A DNA stretch of 39,835 nucleotides, taken from an uncultured Clostridia bacterium. Lineage in GTDB: Bacteria; Bacillota; Clostridia; Christensenellales; Borkfalkiaceae. Location: positions 1 to 39,835 of the forward strand of contig CALVLT010000020.1 in assembly GCA_944340905.1 (NCBI GenBank), in the 5' to 3' direction. This document shows, piece after piece, positions 25,312-34,041 of the stretch. Position 1 is the first letter of the stretch; every line of letters begins with the position of its first letter. The notes under the pieces were generated by a model. The model did not search any database and was not told the origin of the DNA. It saw only the letters and a list, made by a program, of their open reading frames with translations. Both the position numbers and the translations under genes were made by a program.

Positions 25312-26831
25312 TCCAGACTGTCCCCGAGGCGGTAGGACACCGCCTCATAGACGTGCGCGGGAAGGATGTCCTCGCTTGCGGCAAGGTCGGCAATGGTGCG
25401 CGCCACCTTGAGGATGCGCGAACGGGCGCGGGCGGAGAGCTTCATGCGCTCGAATGCCGCGCGCAGGATGTCCTCCCCCTCCGCGCTCAGGCGGCAGAAG
25501 GAGGACAGCTCGCGCTCCCCCATCTCCGCATTGGTGCGCATGCCGCTCTCCTCAAAGCGCACGTTCTGAATGGCGCGCGCCACGTTGACGCGCTCCCTGA
25601 CCGCCGCGGAACTCTCCTGCCGTTCGTCCGAGGCAAGCGCCGCGTAGGGCACGTTATCCACCTCCACCTGCAGATCGATGCGGTCGAGCAGCGGCCCCGA
25701 AATTTTCCTGCGGTAGCGCCTGATCTCGGCGGGCGAGCAGGTGCACACCTTGTCCGCCGAGCCGTAGTTGCCGCACGGGCAGGGATTCATGCTTGCGCAC
25801 AGCATGAACCGCGCGGGGAAGGTGAACGTGCCGCCCGCGCGCGAGACGGTGATCTTGCCGTCCTCCAGGGGCTGGCGCAGCGCCTCCAGCGTGGAGCGCT
25901 TGTATTCGGGCAGCTCGTCCAGAAAGAGCACGCCGCCGTGCGCGAGGGAAATTTCCCCGGGGCGCACGACACGGTTTCCGCCGCCGCACATGGCAACGGT
26001 CGTCGCCGTGTGGTGCGGGGTGCGGGAGGGGCGGTCGGACACGATGCCGTCCTCCCCTAATGTTCCCGCCACCGAATGGATCTTGGTGATCTCGAGCGCC
26101 TCCTCGAAGGAGAGGTCGGGCATGACGGTGGGAAGGCATCTGGCGAGCATGGTCTTGCCCGTGCCGGGCGGCCCGACGAGCAGAAGATTGTGCCCGCCCG
26201 CGACCGCGATCTCGAGCGCGCGCCGCGCGACGGGCTGACCCTTGACGTACTTCAGGTCCGCCCCCTGCCCCGCGTGCAGGTGCGGCACGAACTTTTTGGG
26301 CGCAACGGGCGCGATCTGCGCGCTGCCCAGCAAAAAGGCGACCGTCTCCGCCAGCGAACGCACGGGATAAATTTCCGCGCCGCCCAGATAGGCCGCCTCC
26401 TTTGCATTGCCCGCAGGCACGATAAAGCGGGTGTAGCCGTGTCCCTTTGCCGAAATGAGGATGGGCAGCAGCCCCGCGATGGGGCGCACCGCGCCGTCCA
26501 AGGCAAGTTCGCCCAAAAAGACGGTGTCCTCCGTATGCGCGCCCACGAGCTGTTCGCTCGCCTTGAGCAGGCTGACGGCGACGGCAAGATCGAACGCCGC
26601 GCCCTCCTTGCGGATATCGGCGGGCGCAAAGTTGACGGTGATCTTGCCCAGCGGAAAGAGCAGCCCGCTGTTTTTGATGGCGGAGCGCACGCGCTCCTTG
26701 GATTCCTTGACCGCCGCGTCGGGCAGCCCCACCATCTCATAGCCGGGGATGCCCTTGGAGGCGTCCGTCTCCACTTCGACGGGCACCCCCTCCAGCCCCT
26801 GCAGCGCATAGCATACGATTTTTGCGATCAT
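25308..26831 (-). CDS. comM: ComM/YifB family Mg-chelatase-like AAA+ ATPase
   Basis: A 507-residue protein of the YifB/ComM family; ComM is a branch-migration helicase that helps integrate transformed DNA. It opens MIAKIVCYALQGLEGVPVEVE, has an N-terminal S5/Lon-like domain (GLPDAAVKESKERVRSAI), Walker A GPPGTGKTM, Walker B VLFLDELPEY, the Cys pattern NPCPCGNYGSADKVCTCSP and the arginine-finger region SGPLLDRIDLQVEV. GGGGGAG precedes the ATG. It overlaps dprA and lies 18 bp after the large membrane protein gene. Confidence 0.95.
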   Translation of the reverse strand: MIAKIVCYALQGLEGVPVEVETDASKGIPGYEMVGLPDAAVKESKERVRSAIKNSGLLFPLGKITVNFAPADIRKEGAAFDLAVAVSLLKASEQLVGAHTEDTVFLGELALDGAVRPIAGLLPILISAKGHGYTRFIVPAGNAKEAAYLGGAEIYPVRSLAETVAFLLGSAQIAPVAPKKFVPHLHAGQGADLKYVKGQPVARRALEIAVAGGHNLLLVGPPGTGKTMLARCLPTVMPDLSFEEALEITKIHSVAGTLGEDGIVSDRPSRTPHHTATTVAMCGGGNRVVRPGEISLAHGGVLFLDELPEYKRSTLEALRQPLEDGKITVSRAGGTFTFPARFMLCASMNPCPCGNYGSADKVCTCSPAEIRRYRRKISGPLLDRIDLQVEVDNVPYAALASDERQESSAAVRERVNVARAIQNVRFEESGMRTNAEMGERELSSFCRLSAEGEDILRAAFERMKLSARARSRILKVARTIADLAASEDILPAHVYEAVSYRLGDSLE

Positions 26832-26849
26832 ATTCTCCCCCTTACGGCA

Positions 26850-28961
26850 TCAGCCGAAGATCGCCGCAATGACGCCCGACGAGACGGGAAACCCCGCCGC
26901 GAACACGAAGTAGAGCACGAACAGGGCGGCGAGCAGGCCGAAGCCCACCCACATGACGGTGCGGCAGGCGCTGCCCGTCTTGCCCTCGCGGGCGGTAAAG
27001 TCTGCCACGGCATTGGCGGCGAGCATGAACAGGAAGAGCCATGCGAGCAGCACGAACAGCACGGCATCCTTGGCAAACGCCGCCGTGACGAGCGCGAGCA
27101 CCAGCCCCGCAAAGGGGATGGCCGTCCTGCGCAGCAGGATGCGCTCGCTCTTGCCCCACGCCTTCGCCCGCACAAGGCGGACGATGCTGTAAATGAGATA
27201 TGCAAGCCCCGCGAGCGTCGCAAGAATGGCGACGGGGTTCATGAACGCGCCGAACACGCTGGAGAATGCGGCGCCGTCCGCGCGCGCGAGGAGATAGAAG
27301 ATATTCCATGCATTGGATGCGGGAGCGGCGGCATTCACGCCGGTAAAGCCGCCCGCAAACGACCTTGCCGCCAGCCCGAAGATGTTGACGGAGGGTGCGG
27401 CGGGATCGGAATACAGTTTGACGTAAGGATAATAGAGCGGCAGCGCAAAGAGCAGCGCAAAGACGATGGCGCCGATGACGAGCGAACAGCCGAACGCGAC
27501 GGACGCGATCGCCGTCTTGTTGGAGTATTCGCGCGCGATGAGGGCGACCTTGCGCTTGGCGGGCGAGAGCTCCTCCTGCGCGGGCGCGGCGGACGCGGCA
27601 TGCGCGGCATGTGCGGCGGCCCGTTCCTCCTGCGCCTGCTGCGCCTCCGCCTCGGCAATGGCGAGGTCGAGGTGATAGCGGCGGGCGCGGCGCAGGCGCA
27701 CAAGCCCCAGCCCGAAGAGCGCGGCAACGCCCGCGACGGGCACGATGAACGCCCCGTGAATGAGGATGGCGAACGCGCCCGCCAGCCCCGAGACGAGCAG
27801 GGGCAGCGCGGAGGCAAAGTCCGCATTCTTCATGCCGTTCGCATAGAACCGGTGGCACATGTCCAGAGACAGAAGGAAAAAGAACACGCCGAGCATGAGC
27901 GGCGTTCCCAATCCGCCCAGCGCCAGCGTTGCGCTTGCAAGCGCAAACAGCACGGCAAAGATCAGCCCCGCCCTGTCGCTCTTCGTCACGCGCCGCACGA
28001 GCAGGGCGCCGACGAGCAGCGCGCCCGCCGCCGCGAGCATGGGGAAAAAGCGCAGCCCGAAGGGGCTGTTGCCGAAGATGAGCGTTCCGAGCGCGAGGAT
28101 GTCCTCCCCGAGCGCACCGTAGACGCGCTCCCCTTCATACACGTTGCCCTCGCCGTACGAGCCGCCTGCGCGCATCTCGGCGATCGTCATGAGCGAGATC
28201 ATCTCGCTCCCCGTCACGTTGTTGAAATAGCTGTTGTCGGTGGGAGGCATATACTGGCTGTCGATGAGCGCCTGCGCGCGCTGTACCGCCTCGTCGGAGG
28301 TCTCCCCCACCAGCGCTGTGGCGGAATACACTTCGGCGGGGATCAGGTAATATTCCCCCGTGCCGGCAGCCGTGGACGAATTGGCGCGCAGCCGCTCGCC
28401 CACGAACACGATCTCGTTGACGAGGGTGTTGCAGGTACGCGCCGTCAGGCGCACATAGGAGTACGTGGAAACCAGCCAGCCCGTTGCGGGAGAGCCGATC
28501 TCCACCCAATTGTAGTAAATTTCGGAAGGAAGCACATCCTCGGCGCCCTCTTCACCCTCCTCCCCGCCCTCGGGCGCGGAGAAATTGGAAAACTCCAGGT
28601 CGAGGCGGCGGCCCGACGAAGAACTTGCCGTGCTGGTCGCACTGGGGATGACCTCGGCGCGCAGCGTGACCGCCTCCCCCGCGTCGGTATACGCCGCGCC
28701 CACGTTCACGTACACGTGGCGCAGCCGCAGGTATGCCGTCGAGGGGGTTCCGTCGTCGTTCGTCACCGTCGGGTTGGAGAGGCGGAAGATGACGGAGGGC
28801 ATCTCCGCATCGCCCGTACCCTGCGTTTTCAGCTCAAAAGAATCGCCCGTGCCGCGGAAGGAGCCAAGCACGCACAGCCCCACGCACAGAAAAATGAGCG
28901 CGACGATGTAGATGAACCGCAGCGCAAGGGAAGGTTTTTTCCGAGTGTTTTTCATTGCCAT
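26850..28961 (-). CDS. Large multi-pass membrane protein, PMT/GT-C-like
   Basis: A 703-residue protein. One N-terminal membrane helix (about 15-34) is followed by an external region of about 240 residues (Ser-, Thr- and Glu-rich, including a beta-rich part YVRLTARTCNTLVNEIVFVGE that recalls discoidin-like folds), then roughly 10-11 membrane helices. The passage ALGEDILALGTLIFGNSPFGLRFFPML resembles the second-helix region of protein O-mannosyltransferases (GT39), but the Asp-Glu catalytic pair expected after helix 1 is not visible. An Ala/Glu-rich cytoplasmic loop (AEAEAQQAQEERAAAHAAH) interrupts the helices. AGGGA lies about 9 bases before the ATG. It heads the comM-dprA-topA cluster. The transferase role is tentative. 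Confidence 0.75.
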   Translation of the reverse strand: MAMKNTRKKPSLALRFIYIVALIFLCVGLCVLGSFRGTGDSFELKTQGTGDAEMPSVIFRLSNPTVTNDDGTPSTAYLRLRHVYVNVGAAYTDAGEAVTLRAEVIPSATSTASSSSGRRLDLEFSNFSAPEGGEEGEEGAEDVLPSEIYYNWVEIGSPATGWLVSTYSYVRLTARTCNTLVNEIVFVGERLRANSSTAAGTGEYYLIPAEVYSATALVGETSDEAVQRAQALIDSQYMPPTDNSYFNNVTGSEMISLMTIAEMRAGGSYGEGNVYEGERVYGALGEDILALGTLIFGNSPFGLRFFPMLAAAGALLVGALLVRRVTKSDRAGLIFAVLFALASATLALGGLGTPLMLGVFFFLLSLDMCHRFYANGMKNADFASALPLLVSGLAGAFAILIHGAFIVPVAGVAALFGLGLVRLRRARRYHLDLAIAEAEAQQAQEERAAAHAAHAASAAPAQEELSPAKRKVALIAREYSNKTAIASVAFGCSLVIGAIVFALLFALPLYYPYVKLYSDPAAPSVNIFGLAARSFAGGFTGVNAAAPASNAWNIFYLLARADGAAFSSVFGAFMNPVAILATLAGLAYLIYSIVRLVRAKAWGKSERILLRRTAIPFAGLVLALVTAAFAKDAVLFVLLAWLFLFMLAANAVADFTAREGKTGSACRTVMWVGFGLLAALFVLYFVFAAGFPVSSGVIAAIFG

Positions 28962-29640
28962 AGTACTTATTCCCTATTATATTGTAAATCTTATTTTATC
29001 CGATAACGCGCCGATTGTAAACGGATTTGAGCGCCAATTTTCCGAAATTCACAAAAAAATTTCTGACAGCCCCCCTCCCGAAAGTGCCACCGCCCCTTTA
29101 AAAACGTGTTAAGGGGGGACAGAATGCCCTCCCTGTGCAAGGGAGGGTGCCGAGCCTGTGAGGCGGGAGGGTTGTTCTGCCTGTCTGCAACAAACTTTGA
29201 CAACCCTTTCGTCTGCTGCGCAGACACCTCCCCTTGCACAGGGGAGGCTTGGAATCCGTGTTCTCTTGCCCCTAAGACAACGTATGAGGGGATTCTTCAC
29301 TGCGTTCAGAATGACGTTAGACGGGCATAAAGAGCCGCCGCTCCTCTAAGTGACGGTTGACGAGCATTCTTTGTTTCACGTCATTCAGAGCGGAACGAAG
29401 TGGAGCGAAGAATCCCCTCGCAAAGGATAGCGAGCACAAAACCACGTTCTCATGCCCCTAAGACAATGTACGGGGGATTCTTCGTCGCCTTCGGCTCCTC
29501 TGAATGACGGCGAACAAAAAGGCTCCCTCCCCGAGGGAGCTGTCACCGCAGGTGACTGAAGGAGTACTTGCCCCCCTTAACGCCCGCAGGGCTTTAGAGG
29601 GGGTGGCGCGCAGCGACGGGGGATCCCCTCGCGAAAAGAA
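28962..29640. repeat. Intergenic region packed with several repeat families
   Basis: No gene is visible in this stretch. In order: a C/G-run palindrome (29087-29117); a 130-bp unit with similar palindromic ends, CCTCCCTGTGCAAGGGAGG at 29124-29142 and CCTCCCCTTGCACAGGGGAGG near 29229-29249; three GTCATTC/CTTAGGGG units (29258-29318 minus, 29380-29430 plus, 29444-29510 minus); a GGCTCCCTCCCCGAGGGAGC half unit (29521-29566); and a C/G-run unit (29571-29626). Near 28970 TATAAT-like words precede the membrane protein gene. Confidence 0.75.
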
Positions 29641-29678
29641 AAAGCCGACCCGCTTTTGACTTTAAGCGGATCGGTTTT
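29641..29678 (-). terminator. Terminator of rplS
   Basis: Arms AAAGCCGACCCGCTT (29641-29655) and AAGCGGATCGGTTTT (29664-29678) pair with G-U wobbles; the minus-strand arm runs into CTTTTTCTTTTC. It lies 17 bp past the rplS stop. Confidence 0.85.
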
Positions 29679-29694
29679 CTGCATTTGAATGCAA

Positions 29695-30036
29695 TTACTT
29701 CTTTTCCTTGATCTTGGCAGCCTTCCCCGTGCGCCCGCGCAGATAGTAAAGTTTTGCGCGGCGGACCTTGCCGGCGCGCACGACGTTGACGTACGCGACC
29801 TTGGGGGAATGCAGGGGGAAGCAGCGCTCCACACCCACGCCGAAGGAAAGGCGGCGCACCGTAAACGTCTCGCGGATCCCGCCGTTCTTCTTGGCGATGA
29901 CGACGCCTTCAAAGTTCTGGATACGCTCTTTGCCGCCCTCGATGATGCGATAGCCGACCTTGACGGTGTCACCCACGTTGAACTGGGGGACGTTCTCTTT
30001 CATGTTCTCGGCTTCGATCTGCTCGATGAGTCCCAT
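29695..30036 (-). CDS. rplS: 50S ribosomal protein L19
   Basis: A 113-residue L19 at the 30S-50S interface. Signatures are [57 protein letters not shown] and [29 protein letters not shown] lies about 8 bases before the ATG. It is monocistronic here, with its own consensus promoter and terminator, not in the usual rpsP-rimM-trmD-rplS operon. Confidence 0.97.
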   Translation of the reverse strand: MGLIEQIEAENMKENVPQFNVGDTVKVGYRIIEGGKERIQNFEGVVIAKKNGGIRETFTVRRLSFGVGVERCFPLHSPKVAYVNVVRAGKVRRAKLYYLRGRTGKAAKIKEKK

Positions 30037-30108
30037 TCCGACTTACCTCCTGTTTTACGCGACGTTCATTCCCGCATGCGGCAGAGGAACGCCCGAAGTC
30101 ACTTGCTC

Positions 30109-30137
30109 ATTATAGCCGATGAACGCAAAAAAATCAA
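30109..30137 (-). promoter_or_regulatory. Promoter of rplS
   Basis: Minus strand: TTGATT (30132-30137), 17-bp spacer, TATAAT (30109-30114), giving a leader of about 65 bases. Confidence 0.85.
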
Positions 30138-30165
30138 CTCATTTTGCCCGATTTTTTGCAAAAAT

Positions 30166-31422
30166 TCAGGGTTGCGGCGAATTTGCCTCCTCCTGCGAAG
30201 CGGACGGCTGCGTCTGCGGCTTTTTCTGCACCTTTCCCTGCACGCAGGCGTAGCTGTCGCGGCGCAGCAGCCTGCGCGAGAGCAGCGCACCCCCGCCGTC
30301 ATACACCAAAAGATAGCATTCGCTGCGCATGCCCGCCTTTTCGGCGCGCAGAATTTTGTCCTCCTCCCCCTCCACGACCTCGGCGGGCGGCGGGGCGATG
30401 GTCTCCAGCACGCGGCTCTCCAATCTGTACACTCTTCCGTCCGGCATGCCGTACACCTCGAACCGCACGTACCCTTCCCCGATGCCGCCCAAAAAATAGA
30501 CGGGAAAGGGGTACGGGTTGCGCAGTTTCAGATCGCTGTAGCGGGACACCATCGCATCCTGCGAGGGCGGCACATAGCCGACGGAGAGCGAATGCGGATG
30601 GCTCTCCGTGACCAAAAGCCCCGCCCGCAGCGCCGCCCCCATCAGCGTGGTGGACGCCTGACACACGCCCCCGCCCGTTCCCTCGACAAATTCGCCCGCA
30701 ACGATGACGGGCGCATCGAGAAAGCCGTTCCCGCGCGTGCGCTCCCCCACCGCCGCATTGAAGGAGAAGGTCTCGCCCGAAGCAAGCACGCTGCCTGCGA
30801 TGCGCTCGCAGGCGAGGGAAATATTGTGCACGCGCGCCGTCTTGGCAGCGTCGAAACGGGTGGAAAAGGAGGCAAGTTTTTGGGTGCGCTCGCGCAGCAT
30901 CGCCTCGGTGAGGGCGGGCTGCCAGGCGTGGGTAACGAGTTTTGCCTCCTCCTTTCCCTCGCGCAGCGCCGTGAGCGCGGCACGCAGAGAGGCGGCATGA
31001 TCGCAGAAAATTCCCGTCTGTTCCTTCGTATATACAAACCCCTTTCGCGAGAAGGTGAGCGATGCATCACGCGGCTCGCGTACATTTTTTTCGCATACGT
31101 CTGCAAAAAAATCTTCCGCGTCCACCATCTCCCGCCGAACGGTCACGGCGTATTCCTCCCCCTTGCGGGCGCGGCGCAGGATCTCGTGCACGTCGTCCTC
31201 ATATTGCACGGGCACCGCCACGTCTCCAGACGGCGTGTGCAGCGTAAAGGGCGTATAGACAAGGCCGGCGCGCACGTTCGCCGCCGCCTCGGCATACGTC
31301 ATGCCGCCCACGCACACGCCGTCCACCACGACGCCCCTTTTCACGCGCGCCGCCCATCCGCTCCAGACAAACGCGCTCCCCGCAAGGAGGAGCGCGAACA
31401 CACAGCTCAACAGCCTCTTCAT
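30166..31422 (-). CDS. VanW family exported protein
   Basis: A 418-residue protein with an N-terminal signal anchor (MKRLLSCVFALLLAGSAFVW). Residues about 35-200 form a putative peptidoglycan-binding-type (YoaR-like) domain, and the VanW domain follows: SFNAAVGERTRGNGF, EGTGGGVCQASTTLMGAALRAGL, ESHPHSLSVGYVPPSQDAMVSRYSDLKLRNPYPFPVYF. A Lys/Gln/Pro-rich tail ends the protein. Family members occur in vancomycin clusters and widely in Clostridia; their biochemical role is not settled. The ATG overlaps the PHP gene stop by 4 bp, with AGGGAG just upstream, so it is the last gene of recF-PHP-vanW. Confidence 0.9.
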   Translation of the reverse strand: MKRLLSCVFALLLAGSAFVWSGWAARVKRGVVVDGVCVGGMTYAEAAANVRAGLVYTPFTLHTPSGDVAVPVQYEDDVHEILRRARKGEEYAVTVRREMVDAEDFFADVCEKNVREPRDASLTFSRKGFVYTKEQTGIFCDHAASLRAALTALREGKEEAKLVTHAWQPALTEAMLRERTQKLASFSTRFDAAKTARVHNISLACERIAGSVLASGETFSFNAAVGERTRGNGFLDAPVIVAGEFVEGTGGGVCQASTTLMGAALRAGLLVTESHPHSLSVGYVPPSQDAMVSRYSDLKLRNPYPFPVYFLGGIGEGYVRFEVYGMPDGRVYRLESRVLETIAPPPAEVVEGEEDKILRAEKAGMRSECYLLVYDGGGALLSRRLLRRDSYACVQGKVQKKPQTQPSASQEEANSPQP

Positions 31423-32258
31423 CTGCTCCCTTCGAGGCGGGAGAACGCCTGCAAAAGCGCCTCCGACGGCTCGAAGGGCGGCAGTCCCACGACGCGGTTC
31501 CTGCCCTCGGCATGAAAATCCGAGCCGCCCGTGACGAGCAGACCCCGCTCGCGCGCATACGCCGCAAACGCCTCCGCCTCGGTGACAGTATGGTCTGAAT
31601 GCACACATTCTATGCCGTCCAGCCCGATGCCTGCCAGCTCGTCCATCAGCCTTTGGCGCGCGTCCTGCGCAAGAGGGATGCGCCCGGGGTGCGCGAGCGA
31701 GGCAACCCCGCCCGCCGCGTGGATGACCTCGATGGCGTCCTGCGGCGTCGGACGGCCGATCGCGGAATCGCACGGACAGCCCGCGGCAAAGGCGCTCAGG
31801 TACAGCTCCCCCTTTTTGATGCCGAGTTTTTGCGAGAACGCCGTGACCACGTGCATGGTGTGCAGGGGCGCATCCTTTTTCAGGTGAAAGCGCTCGGCGT
31901 CCTCCAGCGTGACGTTCAGCCCGAAGTAGGCGTTCCCCTTGGCGATCATCTCCTCGGCGCGCGCGAGCGCGCCCGCCCTGCGTGCGGCGAGAAAGCGCTC
32001 ATATGCCTCGCATGGCGCGCAGCCGTAGCCGAGCACGTGCACCTTTGCCTTCCCCGCATAGGAGGACACCTCCCAGCCGGATACGTACGCAAGGCCCGCC
32101 TCCCGCGCGGCGGCGCGCTTTTCCTCCAGCCCCTCGAGGCTGTCGTGATCGGTCATGGAGATCATCTGCATGCCCGCCTGCGCGGCGCGCAATGCGATCT
32201 CATGCGGGGAATACTTTCCGTCCGAATAGTAGGTGTGGATGTGCAGGTCTGCCCTCAT
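31419..32258 (-). CDS. PHP-domain phosphoesterase
   Basis: A 279-residue metal-dependent phosphoesterase. Metal ligands are visible in MRADLHIHTYYSDGKYSP, MTDHDSLEG, SGWEVSS, LAHPGRI, ECVHSDH and TGGSDFHAEG. This pattern is that of the YciV/RNase AM (Trp-H like) group that hydrolyses 3',5'-nucleoside bisphosphates or short RNA 5' ends; the exact substrate is not determined here. The start at 32258 overlaps the recF stop by 4 bp, and 29 upstream in-frame codons read through recF and are excluded. Confidence 0.92.
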   Translation of the reverse strand: MRADLHIHTYYSDGKYSPHEIALRAAQAGMQMISMTDHDSLEGLEEKRAAAREAGLAYVSGWEVSSYAGKAKVHVLGYGCAPCEAYERFLAARRAGALARAEEMIAKGNAYFGLNVTLEDAERFHLKKDAPLHTMHVVTAFSQKLGIKKGELYLSAFAAGCPCDSAIGRPTPQDAIEVIHAAGGVASLAHPGRIPLAQDARQRLMDELAGIGLDGIECVHSDHTVTEAEAFAAYARERGLLVTGGSDFHAEGRNRVVGLPPFEPSEALLQAFSRLEGSR

Positions 32259-33340
32259 AAGACGATCTTCCCCTCCCGTATCCTGATCTTGTTGCACTGC
32301 GCGCCGTACAGAACGCGCTCCGCATGCGTGCAGGTGAGGATGCACTGGATGTCCCTGACGCGCTCGAGCAGCTTTTTGCGGCGGGGAAGGTCCAGCTCGC
32401 TCATCACGTCGTCCAGAATGAGCACGGGCGCCTCGCCCGAAAGTTCGCGGAAGATCTGCGTCTCCGCCAGTTTCAACGAGAGCGCCGCCGTGCGCGCCTG
32501 TCCCTGCGAGCAGTAGCCGCGCGCATCCGCACCGTCGATAAAGACGCGGATATCGTCGCGGTGCGGGCCGACCGAAGTGAAGCCCAGCCGCATGTCCCGC
32601 TCGCGCGACGCGGCGAACTGCCCGACGAGTTTTTTGGCGATCTCGTCCTCATTTTCCGGATACGTACCGTCCATTTCCAGCCGCAGATCCTCCGCGCCGT
32701 CCGTCAGATAGGCGTGCGCGTCGTGCGCCAGCGGCGAGAGACGCGCAAGATAGGCGCGCCTGTGGCGGATGATGCGCGCCGCATACACGGCGAGTTGCTC
32801 ATCCCACACGGGGAGCGTCTCGAGGATGAGGGAAAAATCGTGTTCCTTGAGCAGATTGTTGCGCTGATCGAGGATGCGCTGATAGCGCGCGAGCGCCGTG
32901 CAGTATTCGCGCGAGGTCTGCGAAATGGAGAGGTTGAGGAACCTGCGCCGCTCGTCCGGACCATCCTGAATGAGACGCAGCTCCCCGGGCGAGAAAAAGA
33001 CGCTGTTCATGTTGCCCACAAAGTCCGCCGCGCGCGCAACCTTGTTGCCGTTGACGTACAGTTCGCGCTTGTTTTCAAAGATGGCGGCCTCGAGAAGGAC
33101 GCTGCCGTAGCGCGTGTGTGCGCGCGCCGCAATGCGGGCGAACGCGGCGCCGCGGCGGATGAGCTGACGGTCATGGCGGATGCGCAGGGACGCCCCCGTG
33201 CACAGATAAAAGACCGCCTCCGCGCAGTTGGTTTTGCCCTGCGCGTTGCGACCCGTGAGCACGTTCAGCCCCTCGGCGAACGTGAAGGTCTCGTCCTCGT
33301 AATTTCTGAAGTTGTGCAGCGTCAATTTTTCGATGACCAT
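32255..33340 (-). CDS. recF: DNA replication and repair protein RecF
   Basis: A 361-residue SMC-like ATPase that helps load RecA at gaps. It opens MVIEKLTLHNFRNYEDETFTF, has Walker A GRNAQGKTN, FFSPGELRLIQDGPDERRRFLN, the signature region YCSQGQARTAALSLKLAE and Walker B APVLILDDVMSELD. The start is fixed by homology; only a weak GGA lies upstream. It is divergent from dnaA across 700 bp, with neither dnaN nor the yaaA/rlbA gene between. Downstream it overlaps the PHP gene. A possible promoter lies in the AT-rich stretch 33380-33400 next to repeat copy C. Confidence 0.96.
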   Translation of the reverse strand: MVIEKLTLHNFRNYEDETFTFAEGLNVLTGRNAQGKTNCAEAVFYLCTGASLRIRHDRQLIRRGAAFARIAARAHTRYGSVLLEAAIFENKRELYVNGNKVARAADFVGNMNSVFFSPGELRLIQDGPDERRRFLNLSISQTSREYCTALARYQRILDQRNNLLKEHDFSLILETLPVWDEQLAVYAARIIRHRRAYLARLSPLAHDAHAYLTDGAEDLRLEMDGTYPENEDEIAKKLVGQFAASRERDMRLGFTSVGPHRDDIRVFIDGADARGYCSQGQARTAALSLKLAETQIFRELSGEAPVLILDDVMSELDLPRRKKLLERVRDIQCILTCTHAERVLYGAQCNKIRIREGKIVL

Positions 33341-33397
33341 GCTCTTTTTCCGCGAAAACGCTTTCTTTTTGCGCTGAATTGTACTATAATATAACTT

Positions 33398-33690
33398 GTT
33401 CACACAATTCTTTTTGAACTGACAAAAAGAATTGTCGTGAGATTCAGGAAAACCCAACGTTCGCTACGCTCTGCGTTCGGTTTTCCTATGCGCGGGCAAT
33501 GGCAACAATTATAACGCCCGCGCATTCACCTTTCCGCATGAGCGCAGGTATGCGCAAATGTGGGGCGCTGGCCGAGGGGAACCCTCCTTGCGCGAATAAT
33601 GATAGCAAGGGCAATGTTTGCTTGTTTCCGTCATTCAGAGGAGCCGAAGGCGACGAAGAATCCCTTCATACATTGTCTTACAGGCAAAAA
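33398..33690 (+). repeat. Multi-hairpin composite element, copy C
   Basis: Hairpin 1 is ACAATTCTTTTTG-AACTGA-complement (33404-33435): the same loop as copies A and B but with paired changes in both arms. Hairpin 2 is at 33447-33486, hairpin 3 ATGCGCGGGC/GCCCGCGCAT at 33488-33525 with GCAACAATTATA in its loop, the conserved 38-bp block at 33531-33568, and a GTCATTCAGAGG...TTGTCTTACAGG unit from 33630. It begins 58 bp upstream of recF. Confidence 0.85.
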
Positions 33691-33699
33691 AACGCAGAT

Positions 33700-33832
33700 T
33701 CCCGCCCCCTTTAACACGCGATAGCGTTTTAAGGGGGGATGTCCGAAGGACAGGGGGGATCGTGCTCGGTGTCGTCCTATGAGGGGATTCTTCGCTGCGG
33801 GCTGCACCCTTCGCTCTGAATGACGCGGTACC
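33700..33832. repeat. C/G-run palindromic unit and a further GTCATTC unit
   Basis: About 33702-33762 is CGCCCCC...GCGATAGCG...AAGGGGGG followed by a GTCCGAAGGAC hairpin and GGGGGG. About 33773-33832 is a minus-strand GTCATTC...GAATCCCCTCATA unit. From 33833 to the dnaA ribosome-binding site I see no further defined element apart from AT-rich sequence near 33985-34005 that may hold the dnaA promoter. Confidence 0.65.
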
Positions 33833-34041
33833 AAGGAATCCCCGACGCCACAGGCGGCACACGTCCGAAACGCGCAAGGAGTGCCTGCTTGCAAGAGCTT
33901 TCCGCAGCCGTGGCGCACGCAGGCGGTGCTTGCAAAATCCGCATAGAACGCGGCGGCGATATTTTCCGGAACACTTCTGAAAATACTTCTTTTATTATAC
34001 CAAAAATTGCCCGAAAAGGCAAAGCGTTTGCGAGGGAAAAA

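Noticed and set aside
26076..29006. 976-residue plus-strand frame opposite comM and the membrane protein
   Set aside because: Its composition (Arg, His and Glu rich, no hydrophobic core) is that of an antisense shadow, and the minus-strand genes are clearly real.
28962..29694. Short genes translated from repeats (frames with text such as GFFTAFRMTLDG)
   Set aside because: They coincide exactly with repeat units, lack ribosome-binding sites and change frame from copy to copy.
33341..34041. Chromosomal origin (oriC) in the recF-dnaA gap
   Set aside because: The position is suggestive, but I find no cluster of TTATNCACA boxes and no AT-rich unwinding repeats, only one weak box-like word. Kept as a question in the findings, not as a feature.
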